Source: Hyphomonadaceae bacterium (GTDB lineage: Bacteria > Pseudomonadota > Alphaproteobacteria > Caulobacterales > Aquidulcibacteraceae). From it: a DNA stretch of 64,000 nt. Location: assembly GCA_016791445.1 (NCBI GenBank), contig JAEUMP010000006.1, positions 1 through 64,000 of the forward strand, read 5' to 3'. Both the position numbers and the translations under genes were made by a program. Shown piece after piece: positions 35,935-44,069 of the stretch. Within the stretch, counting starts at the first letter, position 1. Each line of letters begins with the position of its first letter. The notes under the pieces were generated by a model. The model was not told the DNA's origin. It did not search any database and saw only the letters and a list, made by a program, of their open reading frames with translations.

Positions 35935-38850
35935 TCAATACTTGTAGCGGACGCCGAAGTAATACTGACGCCCGGTGTGATGGTAGACTGACGAACGGTC
36001 GGCGGTGGAAGACACGTACTGATCGTTGAACTCATCGGTGAGATTGAGTCCTTCGAAGGTGAACGTCAGGTGGTCGCCGATCTTGTAGGAGGCGGAGACG
36101 TCCACGTTCGTCGTCCCGATCTTGCCTTCGACATCGTTGCCGTTTCGACCCGGAACCGTCTGAAGATAATCGTCACGGTTCGCAACGGAGACCCGCGCCT
36201 TCATCGGCCCATGCTCGTAGTAGAGCGTGAGGTTGTAGGCGTCCGGCGAAAGATTGATCAGATCGTCCTTCACATAGGTCGGCACGGCCGCCGTCCCCGA
36301 GGTCACATAGCTGATCTCGGATTCAACGTGCGTGTAGTTGGCCTGGACGCCGAAGCGATCAAACGGCGCGGGCAGGAAGGTGAACGGCGTCTGGAAGCCG
36401 ATTTCGAAGCCCTTCAGCGGGCCGCCCGGTGAATTCACCGCCGCCGACACCTGGAACACTTCATCGCCGGTGAAGCCTGCAGGCAGCAGCGAGAGCGGCA
36501 GACCAGTCGTGTTGAACGGCCGGTCCTGACGGATCGTCTGAATGTAGCTGTCGATGTCCTTGTAAAAGACGGCGATCGAGAAGAGCGCCTCGTCCGCGAA
36601 ATACCATTCGAAGCTGGTGTCGAATGTTGTTGCACGGAAAGGCTCAAGCAGCGGATTGCCCGTTGTGATGGTAAGCGTACCCGTCGTGCTGACGGTGCCG
36701 CCCGGGTTCAGGTTGCCGAGTTGCGGGCGGGCCATCACTTTCGCCGCGCCGAAACGCACGACGATGTCGTCGGTGAGATCGACCGCGAGGTTCAGCGAAG
36801 GCAGCGTGTCGGAGTAGTTGTTTTTCACCGTGACGAGCTGGCCGCCGCCGGTGGCGAGATAGCCTTGCGCCTTGAGCTCCGTCTCGACGTGGCGCACCCC
36901 CACATTGCCGCGCACGCCGAAACCGCCGAGCGACGTGTTCCAGTCGAGCTGGCCGTAGTAGCCGGTGTCGGTCTCGTTGATCTCGCGATTGTTGCCGCGT
37001 GCGTTGCCGTTGGTGATGCTGGTCATCCGGAAGTCGTTGCCGTCAGTCGTGTTGCCGGGCGTCGTATCGCAATTGCAGTAGATGTCGAACAACCGGGCGA
37101 TGCTGTCGAAGCTCGGCACGAGCCAGGCCGACGGCGTGCCGGCGCCGATGCTCATGCCATTGCCGTAGCCGCTGATGACGCTGGAGATGTTGGCGACGGT
37201 GACGCCCGCGGGCAGCACCGGGATCGCCGTTTCGGACGCGCGCCGGAATTCCCAGGTCGTGAAGTTGAAGTTCTTGTAGTTCGCGCCGCCGCGCAGCGTG
37301 AAGGTGTCGTTCAGCTCCCAGCCGAGATCGAACTGGATCGTGTCGAAGACGTTGGTGGCGCCCTGCGGACGGATGCGGATTTCGGAGGTGGGCTGCCCCG
37401 TCGTGATCCAGTTCCAGTTCGCGGGATTCGTGACATCGAAGCCGTAATTGATCGACGGGAGGCGATCATTGCCGCGGAAGTCCCACGAATAGCCTTGCGT
37501 GTTGAGACGGTCGAGCGTGACCGTGGTCTGCAACGGATTGTTGAAGTCGGACTCCGACCGGCCCGCCATGGCGACGAGTTTGAGTCGATCCGTGAAATCA
37601 TGCTCAACGCGCAAGGTGTTTTGCGTGAAGTCAGTTTCCAGCTGGTCGAAGCGCGACTCGCTGCGGATATCTACGTTGTCGAATACGCCATAGACCATGT
37701 CCCCGTCCGGCCCGACGACGAGATCGCGGATGATGACCTGCGGCTTTCCGCCCTGCGCAGCGGTGCGGCTGAACGAGAGCGATTCGAGGAAGTCTTCCTG
37801 ACGCGTGGACTTCAGTTCGGCGAACAGGAGATCCCAGCTGATCGTCGTCGATTCAAACGGGCGGAACTGGATCGATCCCGTGATGCCGAGGCGATCCTGT
37901 TCGTGCGTAAGGCGGCCATAGCGCGGCAGACGCGGCGCAAAAGCGGAGTTGCCCGCTTCCCAGAGCGCGACGTTCTGCGGCGTGTTCGCCGGACGCGCGA
38001 TGCCAGTGGAGCAGTTTGCCGCCGATGCGCCCAACGTGGTGCCGCCGGAGACCTGCACGCCCGCGGTCGTCGGGTTGATGTCGTAGCCAAGCGGACTGCA
38101 GAAGCCGCCCGAACCGCTGCCCTGTTCCCAGCGCACGGAGCTGAAGCCCTCTTCGAGGCTGCTGCGGTTGGCGTAGGCGACGGAGAACAACGCGCCGAGC
38201 TTGCCGTCGAACCATGTATTCGAGATCAGGAAGGCGGCGCGGGGATCGTTCTCTTCAGACAGATCGTTCCAGCCATGCTGCGCCGAAATGGCGAGCGTGA
38301 ATTTGCGATAGTCGAAAGGTCGCGCGGTTGTGAGATCGAGCGTGGCGCCGAGGGAGCCCTCTTCCGTTTCCGCCGAAGGCGTCTTCGAAACCTTGATGCT
38401 GTTGAAGAGCTCGGACGCAAAGATATTGAAGTCGAACTGGCGTGAGCGGTTGGCGCCGCCGGAGCTGTCGGTTGCGCCGGTCGTCGCCAGCGCTTCCATG
38501 CCGTTCACACGCGTACGCGTGAAATCGGAGCTGAGCCCGCGCACCGTGATCGAACGGCCTTCGCCGGCGTCACGGTCGATCGACACGCCGGGAATGCGCT
38601 GGATCGATTCAGCGAGATTGAGATCAGGGAAGTCGGCGATGTCTTCGGCCATGATCGCGTCGACAACGCCGGTGGCGTTGCGCTTGACCTCGATGGTCTG
38701 GGCCAGCGAGCCACGGAAGCCCGTCACGACGATTTCGTCGGACTCCGTCGCCTCGACCTGCTGGGCGGAGGCCACGTTGCCGAAGGCCGTCGCCGCCGCC
38801 ATGGCCGCGAGGGAAAGACCGTACCGAACACGATTCATCGAAGACGACAT
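35935..38850 (-). CDS. TonB-dependent receptor, probable oligogalacturonate uptake
   Basis: 971 residues from ATG 38850, preceded by GGGGAGG at 5 bases. The open frame extends 100 codons further but runs through the promoter and operators. Signal peptide to about residue 30 (MAAATAFGNVASAQ), TonB-box-like DEIVVTGFRGS at about 37-47, plug domain with IQRIPGVSIDRDAGEGRSITVRGL, then a 22-strand barrel ending FGVRYKY. This is the long TonB receptor subtype used for glycan import in Caulobacterales and Xanthomonadales. The substrate is inferred from context: unsaturated oligogalacturonides. Two strong operator copies lie 75-112 bases upstream, shared with pectate lyase 2. Confidence 0.92.
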   Translation of the reverse strand: MSSSMNRVRYGLSLAAMAAATAFGNVASAQQVEATESDEIVVTGFRGSLAQTIEVKRNATGVVDAIMAEDIADFPDLNLAESIQRIPGVSIDRDAGEGRSITVRGLSSDFTRTRVNGMEALATTGATDSSGGANRSRQFDFNIFASELFNSIKVSKTPSAETEEGSLGATLDLTTARPFDYRKFTLAISAQHGWNDLSEENDPRAAFLISNTWFDGKLGALFSVAYANRSSLEEGFSSVRWEQGSGSGGFCSPLGYDINPTTAGVQVSGGTTLGASAANCSTGIARPANTPQNVALWEAGNSAFAPRLPRYGRLTHEQDRLGITGSIQFRPFESTTISWDLLFAELKSTRQEDFLESLSFSRTAAQGGKPQVIIRDLVVGPDGDMVYGVFDNVDIRSESRFDQLETDFTQNTLRVEHDFTDRLKLVAMAGRSESDFNNPLQTTVTLDRLNTQGYSWDFRGNDRLPSINYGFDVTNPANWNWITTGQPTSEIRIRPQGATNVFDTIQFDLGWELNDTFTLRGGANYKNFNFTTWEFRRASETAIPVLPAGVTVANISSVISGYGNGMSIGAGTPSAWLVPSFDSIARLFDIYCNCDTTPGNTTDGNDFRMTSITNGNARGNNREINETDTGYYGQLDWNTSLGGFGVRGNVGVRHVETELKAQGYLATGGGQLVTVKNNYSDTLPSLNLAVDLTDDIVVRFGAAKVMARPQLGNLNPGGTVSTTGTLTITTGNPLLEPFRATTFDTSFEWYFADEALFSIAVFYKDIDSYIQTIRQDRPFNTTGLPLSLLPAGFTGDEVFQVSAAVNSPGGPLKGFEIGFQTPFTFLPAPFDRFGVQANYTHVESEISYVTSGTAAVPTYVKDDLINLSPDAYNLTLYYEHGPMKARVSVANRDDYLQTVPGRNGNDVEGKIGTTNVDVSASYKIGDHLTFTFEGLNLTDEFNDQYVSSTADRSSVYHHTGRQYYFGVRYKY

Positions 38851-38924
38851 GCCAACCTCCCCTTGGTGTGGTCCATCTCTTTGTCCGCCCTCGCGTCGGC
38901 GGCTGGATCCACAGCGCTTTGTCT

Positions 38925-38938
38925 TGACACCGGTGTCA
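38925..38938. promoter_or_regulatory. Perfect palindromic operator, TonB receptor / pectate lyase 2
   Basis: tgacaccggtgtca is a perfect 14-base palindrome, the best copy in the window. It overlaps a TTGACA hexamer at 38924-38929. LacI-family repressors typically bind such sites with a central CG step. Confidence 0.75.
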
Positions 38939-38948
38939 TAACCGTCTT

Positions 38949-38962
38949 TGACACCGGTGACA
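38949..38962. promoter_or_regulatory. Second operator copy before pectate lyase 2
   Basis: tgacaccggtgaca differs from the perfect palindrome at two bases in the right half. It starts 24 bases after the first copy, about two helical turns, so dimers or a tetramer could bind the same face. It overlaps TTGACA at 38948-38953; accata at 38971-38976 is a possible -10 at 17-base spacing for the rightward gene. Confidence 0.7.
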
Positions 38963-38993
38963 TTCGTCGTACCATAGCGGGGGCTTCCGGCAA

Positions 38994-40421
38994 ATGACAA
39001 TCCCGTTCCCGTCAAAGACGTATCCACGGCCCGGGGCTGTGGCTTCCGGGTCGCACTCGAGGGGTCACGCGCTGCGGCTCGCGCTCCTCCTCGGCGCCAT
39101 GTTCGCCAATTGGATGATCTCGCCGTCGTCGACCGCCCGCGCGCAACCATGCGAGGCGCGCGACGCCTTCCCGGGCGCCGAGGGCGCCGGACGCCATGCC
39201 CGCGGCGGACGCGGCGGGCGCATCGTCCGCGTGACCACGCTCGACGACGCTGGCCCCGGCAGCCTGCGCGCGGCCATCGAGAGCCCGGGCGCGCGGATCA
39301 TCTTCTTCGACGTCGCGGGCGTCATCGCCCTGCAATCTCCCCTCGTCATCCGCCATGGCGCTGTGACGGTCGCCGGACAGTCGGCGCCGGGCGATGGCAT
39401 CGCGATCCGGAACCAACCGCTCATCGTCGCGGCCGACGATGTGGTGGTGCGCTTCATCCGTGCGCGGTTGGGCGATGAGTCCGGCGCCGAGGAAGACGCG
39501 ATCTCTGTGACGCGCGGACGACGCATCATTCTGGATCATGTCTCGGCGAGCTGGTCGGTCGACGAAACGCTCTCCATCGCCAGCCGTTACGCGCCCCGTG
39601 ACGCAGGTCCCTACGATGTGACTGTGCAGTGGTCGATCATTTCGGAATCGCTGAACCGCTCCCGTCACGCAAAGGGCGATCACGGCTACGGCACGCTGGT
39701 GCGCGGCGCGCACGGTTCCCGCATCACCTTCCATCACAATCTCTGGGCACATCACCGCGCGCGCAATCCGCGCCCCGGCAACTATCTCTCGCCCGCTGAA
39801 GATCCAATCGGCCCGATGATCGAGTTCCGCTCGAACGTCTTCTACAACTGGGGAGGCCGGTACGCGGGCTACAACGCCGACAAGTCGCAGCGCGTCACCT
39901 ACAACTTCATCGACAATGCCTATGTCGCCGGACCGGACTCGACCGGCGCGCTTGCGTTTCAGGAAGAGAATGCCGAAGCGCGCGCCTATTTCTTCGGCAA
40001 CACCATGAATGGCGCCACACCCGTTGATCCGTGGAGTCTCGTCGAGGGCGGCGGTCGCATCGGCTACCGCCTCGACCGCGCTGCGGACGTCGGCGCAGTT
40101 CGGCCTGAGGACGCGGCGTCTGCATATGATTTCGTGCTGGCGCACGCCGGCGCATCGCGGCCCCGCGATGTGGTGGATGCACGTATCGTCGCGAACGTGC
40201 GCGCGCGCTCGGGACGCATCATCGACAGCCAGGCCGACGTGGGCGGCTGGCCCTCCCTGCGCGGCGACGCGCCCGCCCCGGACGCCGACGGCGACGGCAT
40301 GCCTGATGCCTGGGAGCGCGCGCGCGGCCTCGATCCCGCTGATGCGTCTGACGGCGCCATTGATCCTGACGGCGACGGCTACACGGAAGTGGAGGACTAT
40401 CTGAACAGTCTCGTCCGCTGA
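38994..40421 (+). CDS. Exported pectate lyase (PL1-like) with calcium-type C-terminal repeats, copy 2
   Basis: 475 residues. A long N-terminal region (about 50 residues) includes the hydrophobic LRLALLLGAMFANWM and an ARAQ cleavage site. The beta-helix body matches copy 1: FPGAEGAGRHARGGRGG, GSLRAAIESPGARIIFFDVAGVI, IILDHVSASWSVDETLS and RITFHHNLWAHHRARNPRPG. It differs at the end, where DADGDGMPDAWE and DPDGDGYTEVEDYLNSL form two EF-hand/thrombospondin-3-like calcium loops. A role in calcium-stabilised binding or stability is inferred. ATG 38994 lacks a strong ribosome site. Faces kduD with one base between stops. Confidence 0.87.
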   Translation: MTIPFPSKTYPRPGAVASGSHSRGHALRLALLLGAMFANWMISPSSTARAQPCEARDAFPGAEGAGRHARGGRGGRIVRVTTLDDAGPGSLRAAIESPGARIIFFDVAGVIALQSPLVIRHGAVTVAGQSAPGDGIAIRNQPLIVAADDVVVRFIRARLGDESGAEEDAISVTRGRRIILDHVSASWSVDETLSIASRYAPRDAGPYDVTVQWSIISESLNRSRHAKGDHGYGTLVRGAHGSRITFHHNLWAHHRARNPRPGNYLSPAEDPIGPMIEFRSNVFYNWGGRYAGYNADKSQRVTYNFIDNAYVAGPDSTGALAFQEENAEARAYFFGNTMNGATPVDPWSLVEGGGRIGYRLDRAADVGAVRPEDAASAYDFVLAHAGASRPRDVVDARIVANVRARSGRIIDSQADVGGWPSLRGDAPAPDADGDGMPDAWERARGLDPADASDGAIDPDGDGYTEVEDYLNSLVR

Positions 40422-40422
40422 C

Positions 40423-41178
40423 TCAGCGCGCGAGCCATCCGCCGTCCACCGGAATGATGGCGCCGTGCATGTAGTCGGACGCCGCACTCGCGAGAAACAC
40501 AGCCGCGCCGCCCAGATCAGCCGACTCGCCCCAGCGCCCCGCCGGGATACGCGCGAGAATATCGCGCGAACGCTGCGGATCGGCGCGCAGCTGTTCGGTA
40601 TTGTCAGTCGCCATGTAGCCGGGCGCGATGGCGTTGACGTTCACGCCCTTCCCCGCCCACTCGCTCGCGAGCAGTCGTGTGATCCCGGCGATGCCGCTCT
40701 TCGACGCCGCATAGGACGGCACGCGGATGCCGCCCTGGAAAGACAGCATCGACGCGATGTTGATGATCTTGCCGCCGCCCTGCGCGATGAACCGCCGCCC
40801 CACCGCCTGCGCGAGAAAGAAAGCCGACTTCAGATTGACGTCGATGACGTCGTCCCAGTCCTTCTCGGTGAAATCGACTGCGTCCGCACGCCGGATGATG
40901 CCGGCGTTGTTGATGAGAATGTCGAGTCGTCCGGCGCCCGCGATCGCTTCGTCGACAATGCGGCCGACAGGCTCGATCGTCGAAAGATCAGCCGTGACGG
41001 AGACGAAATGACGGCCCGCCGCGCGCACCATCGCTTCGGTCTCGTCCGGCCTCGCCATGCCCGCCACCACGACATCGGCGCCGGCTTCGGCGAGCGCGCG
41101 CGCAATCCCCTGGCCAAGCCCGCGACTGCCGCCCGTTACGAGCGCCACCTTGCCGGAGAGATCGAACATGCTGCTCAT
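40423..41178 (-). CDS. kduD: KduD-type SDR, 2-dehydro-3-deoxy-D-gluconate 5-dehydrogenase
   Basis: 251 residues, classical short-chain dehydrogenase. TGGSRGLG at 15-22 binds NAD, NNAG near 90, catalytic Ser in NIASMLSFQGG near 142 and Tyr-x3-Lys in SYAASKSGI near 155-163. The opening MFDLSGKVALVTGGSRGLGQGIA and closing YMHGAIIPVDGGWLAR fit KduD. Reaction: reduction of 2,5-diketo-3-deoxygluconate to 2-keto-3-deoxygluconate, the substrate of KdgK. It begins 9 bases after the kduI stop, giving a kduI-kduD operon. Confidence 0.92.
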   Translation of the reverse strand: MSSMFDLSGKVALVTGGSRGLGQGIARALAEAGADVVVAGMARPDETEAMVRAAGRHFVSVTADLSTIEPVGRIVDEAIAGAGRLDILINNAGIIRRADAVDFTEKDWDDVIDVNLKSAFFLAQAVGRRFIAQGGGKIINIASMLSFQGGIRVPSYAASKSGIAGITRLLASEWAGKGVNVNAIAPGYMATDNTEQLRADPQRSRDILARIPAGRWGESADLGGAAVFLASAASDYMHGAIIPVDGGWLAR

Positions 41179-41187
41179 CGCGACACC

Positions 41188-42030
41188 CTATTTCAGCTGG
41201 CAGATGTCGAGGACATGCATGTCCGTGTAGTCGAGATTCTCGCCGCCCATCGCCCAGATGAAGCAGTAATTGCTCGTGCCCGTTCCCATGTGGATCGACC
41301 ACGGCGGCGACACGACCGCCTCTTCATTCGCGACAACGATGTGGCGCGCCTTGTCCGGTTCGCCCATGAAATGGAAGACGCGCTCATCTGGCTTCAGCCC
41401 GAAGTAGAAGTAGATTTCCGAACGGCGGTCATGAAGGTGAGGCGGCATCGTGTTCCAGACGCTGCCGGTCTTGAGGATCGTGAGTCCGAGCAAGAGTTGC
41501 GCAGAGCGACAGGTTGCGGGCACGATGTACTGGTAGATGGTGCGCTCGTTCGACGTCTCGAGAGACCCACGCTCCAGCGGCACGGCCTTGTCGATGGAGA
41601 TCTTCACCGTCTCGAAGCGTGCGTGCGCGGGTGTCGATGCGAGATAGAATCTGGCGGGTGTCTTGGCGTCGAGACTTTCGAAGATCACCTCTTTAGTGCC
41701 CTGCGGCACATAGAGCCCATCGCGAGGCGCCATCGCATACGCCTCGCCGTCGACGATCACGCGGCCTTCGCCGTCACCGACATTGACCACGCCAAGTTCT
41801 CGACGCTCAAGGAACGGCGCGCCTTCCGCCGGCGGGCCCTGCACCGGCAGTTTGACTGGCGCGGACATCGGCGCGGCGCCTCCGATCACGAAGCGTTCGT
41901 TGTGCGCATAGTCGAGCGTCACTTCCCCGGGGGCGAACAGGCCGGTGAGGAGGTAGCGCTGGCGCAGCGTGTCATTGTCGACGCCGTCCATCATGTCCGG
42001 ATGCGTCGCCTGATAGGTTTTTCGGAACAT
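41188..42030 (-). CDS. kduI: KduI, 5-dehydro-4-deoxy-D-glucuronate isomerase
   Basis: 280 residues, the standard KduI length. ATG 42030 follows GGGAGG at 6 bases; the longer open frame upstream crosses the operator and is rejected. Signatures: [38 protein letters not shown] at about 183-208 containing the zinc-binding HxH and Glu, and [26 protein letters not shown] at about 243-268. Converts the linear form of unsaturated galacturonate (DKI) to 2,5-diketo-3-deoxygluconate. The promoter gap to lacI carries one operator copy. Confidence 0.95.
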   Translation of the reverse strand: MFRKTYQATHPDMMDGVDNDTLRQRYLLTGLFAPGEVTLDYAHNERFVIGGAAPMSAPVKLPVQGPPAEGAPFLERRELGVVNVGDGEGRVIVDGEAYAMAPRDGLYVPQGTKEVIFESLDAKTPARFYLASTPAHARFETVKISIDKAVPLERGSLETSNERTIYQYIVPATCRSAQLLLGLTILKTGSVWNTMPPHLHDRRSEIYFYFGLKPDERVFHFMGEPDKARHIVVANEEAVVSPPWSIHMGTGTSNYCFIWAMGGENLDYTDMHVLDICQLK

Positions 42031-42060
42031 TACGGACCTCCCGTTTTCTTGTTTGGGCGC

Positions 42061-42074
42061 GGAAACCGGTGTCA
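42061..42074 (-). promoter_or_regulatory. Operator copy before kduI-kduD
   Basis: On the minus strand this reads tgacaccggtttcc, identical base for base to the copy at 30981-30994. It lies 30-44 bases upstream of the kduI ATG and its TTGACA could serve as a -35 element, so binding would block transcription. Confidence 0.75.
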
Positions 42075-42101
42075 AGTTACCGCGTCGTTTCGAATGGCGG
42101 C

Positions 42102-43175
42102 TCAGCGTTTTGGCGGGGACGTGGAGTTGCGGACGATGAGTTTGGCTTCCGGCACTTCGGCTTCGCTCTCCGCGCCATCGAGGAGTTTTGCGGCGGCGGA
42201 GCGCCCCATCTCCACAATCGGCCAGCGGATGGTGGTGAGCGGCGGCCACAGCCGCGCCGACATGGGCGTATCGTCGAAGCCGACGATGGAAAGATCCTCC
42301 GGGATGGAGAGCCCCATCTCCCGCGCCACCTGGTAGACGCCGGCCGCCATCTCGTCGTTGCAGGCGAAGATCGCGGTGGGGCGGTTCTTCAGGCTGAGCA
42401 GCTTGCGCGCGCCCTCTATGCCGGAGTCGAAGGTGTACGCGCCGTCGACGCAGCACTCCTTCGCCAGCTTCAGGTCATGTTCGGCAAGACCGGCTTCAAA
42501 GCCTTCACGCCGTTCGATGCGCGAGCGGAACCCTACCGGCCCCTCGATCAGTCCGATGCGCTTGTGCCCGAGCGCCGCGAGATGTCGCGCCGCTTCCGCC
42601 GTACCGATTTGATCATTGGAAATGACGAGTTTCGACGGCACATCCAGCACCGCCGACGCCACGCGCACATAGCGGCATCCAAGCTCATCGAGCATTGCGG
42701 TCAGCGCGTTGTTCTCCGAAATCGGCGGCAGCAGCACGACGCCGTAGAGCTTCTGGCGTTGCGCGAAGGCGCGCACATCGTTGACCAGCGTGTCGCTCTG
42801 CCGGTTGCACGGATGCACGACGAGTTCGAACCCCGAGCCGCGCACGCCGTCGAGCAGGCCCTGCTGCATCGTCACGACGAATTGCGCGTTCGGATTATCG
42901 TAAACGAGACCGATCAGGAACGAGCGTCGGAACGCCAGCCCCCGCGCCTGCGGATCGGGCTCGTAGCCGTGTTCACGGATGATCGCGCTCACGCGCTCGC
43001 GGGTTTCTTCCGTCACCAGGGGCGATCGATTGATGACGCGCGAGACGGTCTTCTTGGATACGTTCGCGAGGCGGGCGATATCGTTGATGGTGGCGCGCCG
43101 CGCCGGCGGTGCTGACATTGTCTCGGGGCGCTCGGCCTCCGGCTGTCGCTTTTGTTTTTCGGGCCGCATGACCAT
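42102..43175 (-). CDS. LacI-family transcriptional repressor of the pectin locus
   Basis: 357 residues. The start is taken as ATG 43175 (CGGAG upstream); ATG 43169 is two codons later. The helix-turn-helix is [24 protein letters not shown] at about residues 28-51, followed by the hinge and a periplasmic-binding-like sensor with [34 protein letters not shown] and [20 protein letters not shown]. It lies directly upstream of kduI and has an operator copy in its own promoter. The palindromic sites in five gaps of the locus fit this family, so it is the likely regulator. The inducer is probably a KDG-type intermediate, which is inferred. Confidence 0.9.
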   Translation of the reverse strand: MVMRPEKQKRQPEAERPETMSAPPARRATINDIARLANVSKKTVSRVINRSPLVTEETRERVSAIIREHGYEPDPQARGLAFRRSFLIGLVYDNPNAQFVVTMQQGLLDGVRGSGFELVVHPCNRQSDTLVNDVRAFAQRQKLYGVVLLPPISENNALTAMLDELGCRYVRVASAVLDVPSKLVISNDQIGTAEAARHLAALGHKRIGLIEGPVGFRSRIERREGFEAGLAEHDLKLAKECCVDGAYTFDSGIEGARKLLSLKNRPTAIFACNDEMAAGVYQVAREMGLSIPEDLSIVGFDDTPMSARLWPPLTTIRWPIVEMGRSAAAKLLDGAESEAEVPEAKLIVRNSTSPPKR

Positions 43176-43199
43176 CTGGCTCCGGGTCCGGAGCCCCTT

Positions 43200-43213
43200 T
43201 GACACCGGTTTAC
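43200..43213. promoter_or_regulatory. Operator copy before lacI gene (autoregulation)
   Basis: tgacaccggtttac, sharing the first 12 bases with the copies at 30981 and before kduI. It lies 25-38 bases upstream of the regulator start, so autorepression is predicted. Confidence 0.7.
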
Positions 43214-43307
43214 CAGTACGCAGTTTCCGGGGCCGGTTCAAGCGCTTCAGGGCTGCATAGCACAAGTCGGGGACGCCTGCGCGGGTCCGGAAACCAGGCT
43301 TGTGCAT

Positions 43308-43322
43308 GTTCCGTTTTTGTTC
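43308..43322. promoter_or_regulatory. LexA (SOS) box before imuA-imuB-dnaE2
   Basis: gttccgtttttgttc fits GTTC-N7-GTTC exactly, the direct-repeat LexA site of alphaproteobacteria. It stands just before the mutagenesis cassette, which is a known SOS target in this class. Confidence 0.88.
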
Positions 43323-43334
43323 TATTTCATTCCG

Positions 43335-44069
43335 GTGCCGATCCCATTTGCCGCCCCCGCAAGGCCGGACCGGGACGTCGAGACGTTCCAGACATCGTTC
43401 GAGGACGCCGCCGCCCGACCTGTCACCGAGATCGTCCCCGCCGCTGCGGGAGACGGTGCGGCGGCGCTCGGCTTCGCCCTTGCGTGGTGCGGTGCGCAGG
43501 CGCGGGATGAAACCCTGCTCATCGCCGCCACCGACGACATGCAGGCCGAATATGGCGCCCCCTACCCGCCCGGGCTCTCCCAGTACGGTCTCGCCGCCAC
43601 ACGCCTGCTGCACGTGCGTGCGCACACGCTGAAGGAAGCGCTGTGGGCCTGCGAACAGGCGCTGGCCCTGCCGCGCATGCGCGCCCTGTGCATCGTACCG
43701 CAGAAGAGTCGCCTGACGCTGACCGAGACACGGCGGCTCCATCTCGCGGCGGAAAGAAGCGGCGCGCGATGCGTGCTTCTACGCTTCGATCCGCTGTCGC
43801 CGAGCGCGGCGTGGACTCGCTGGCGCATCGCCGCCGCCGCAAGCCATGGCGCCGACGCCGAACTCGGTAGGCCGTGCTTCGCCGCCACCCTGACACGGCG
43901 CCGCAGCGGCCCCTCCGGACAAAGCTGGCTTCTGGAATGGAACGCCGATGAGCACGCCTTCACCCAAAGGGAGCAGGACGCTTCCGCCGCCGGATCAACG
44001 TTGGCTGGCCCTGTGGTTGCCGCGTCTGCCCACAGACCGGCTGAAGCGCAGCGGCGCCGCGCCGGCTGA
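43335..44069 (+). CDS. imuA: ImuA, SOS mutagenesis cassette protein (RecA/SulA-like)
   Basis: About 244 residues if the GTG at 43335 is used. The open frame begins at a GTG at 43302, but that would place the LexA box inside the coding region, so the later start is preferred. No ribosome site is seen before 43335, and a leaderless transcript is possible. The body is RecA-like and degenerate (EIVPAAAGDGAAALGFALAW, ALWACEQALALPRMRALCIVP, LTLTETRRLHLAAERSGARCVLLRF). Known role: recruits ImuB and DnaE2 for mutagenic lesion bypass. Its 3' end overlaps imuB by 122 bases, which is long, so the C-terminal tail may not be conserved. Confidence 0.85.
   Translation: MPIPFAAPARPDRDVETFQTSFEDAAARPVTEIVPAAAGDGAAALGFALAWCGAQARDETLLIAATDDMQAEYGAPYPPGLSQYGLAATRLLHVRAHTLKEALWACEQALALPRMRALCIVPQKSRLTLTETRRLHLAAERSGARCVLLRFDPLSPSAAWTRWRIAAAASHGADAELGRPCFAATLTRRRSGPSGQSWLLEWNADEHAFTQREQDASAAGSTLAGPVVAASAHRPAEAQRRRAG

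Noticed and set aside
38851..39150. Upstream extension of the TonB receptor open frame by 100 codons
   Set aside because: It runs through both operators and the promoter of pectate lyase 2, and ATG 38850 has an excellent ribosome site and signal peptide.
43170..43742. Upstream extension of the lacI open frame
   Set aside because: Overlaps the operator, the SOS box and imuA on the other strand; the HTH start is well placed from 43175.
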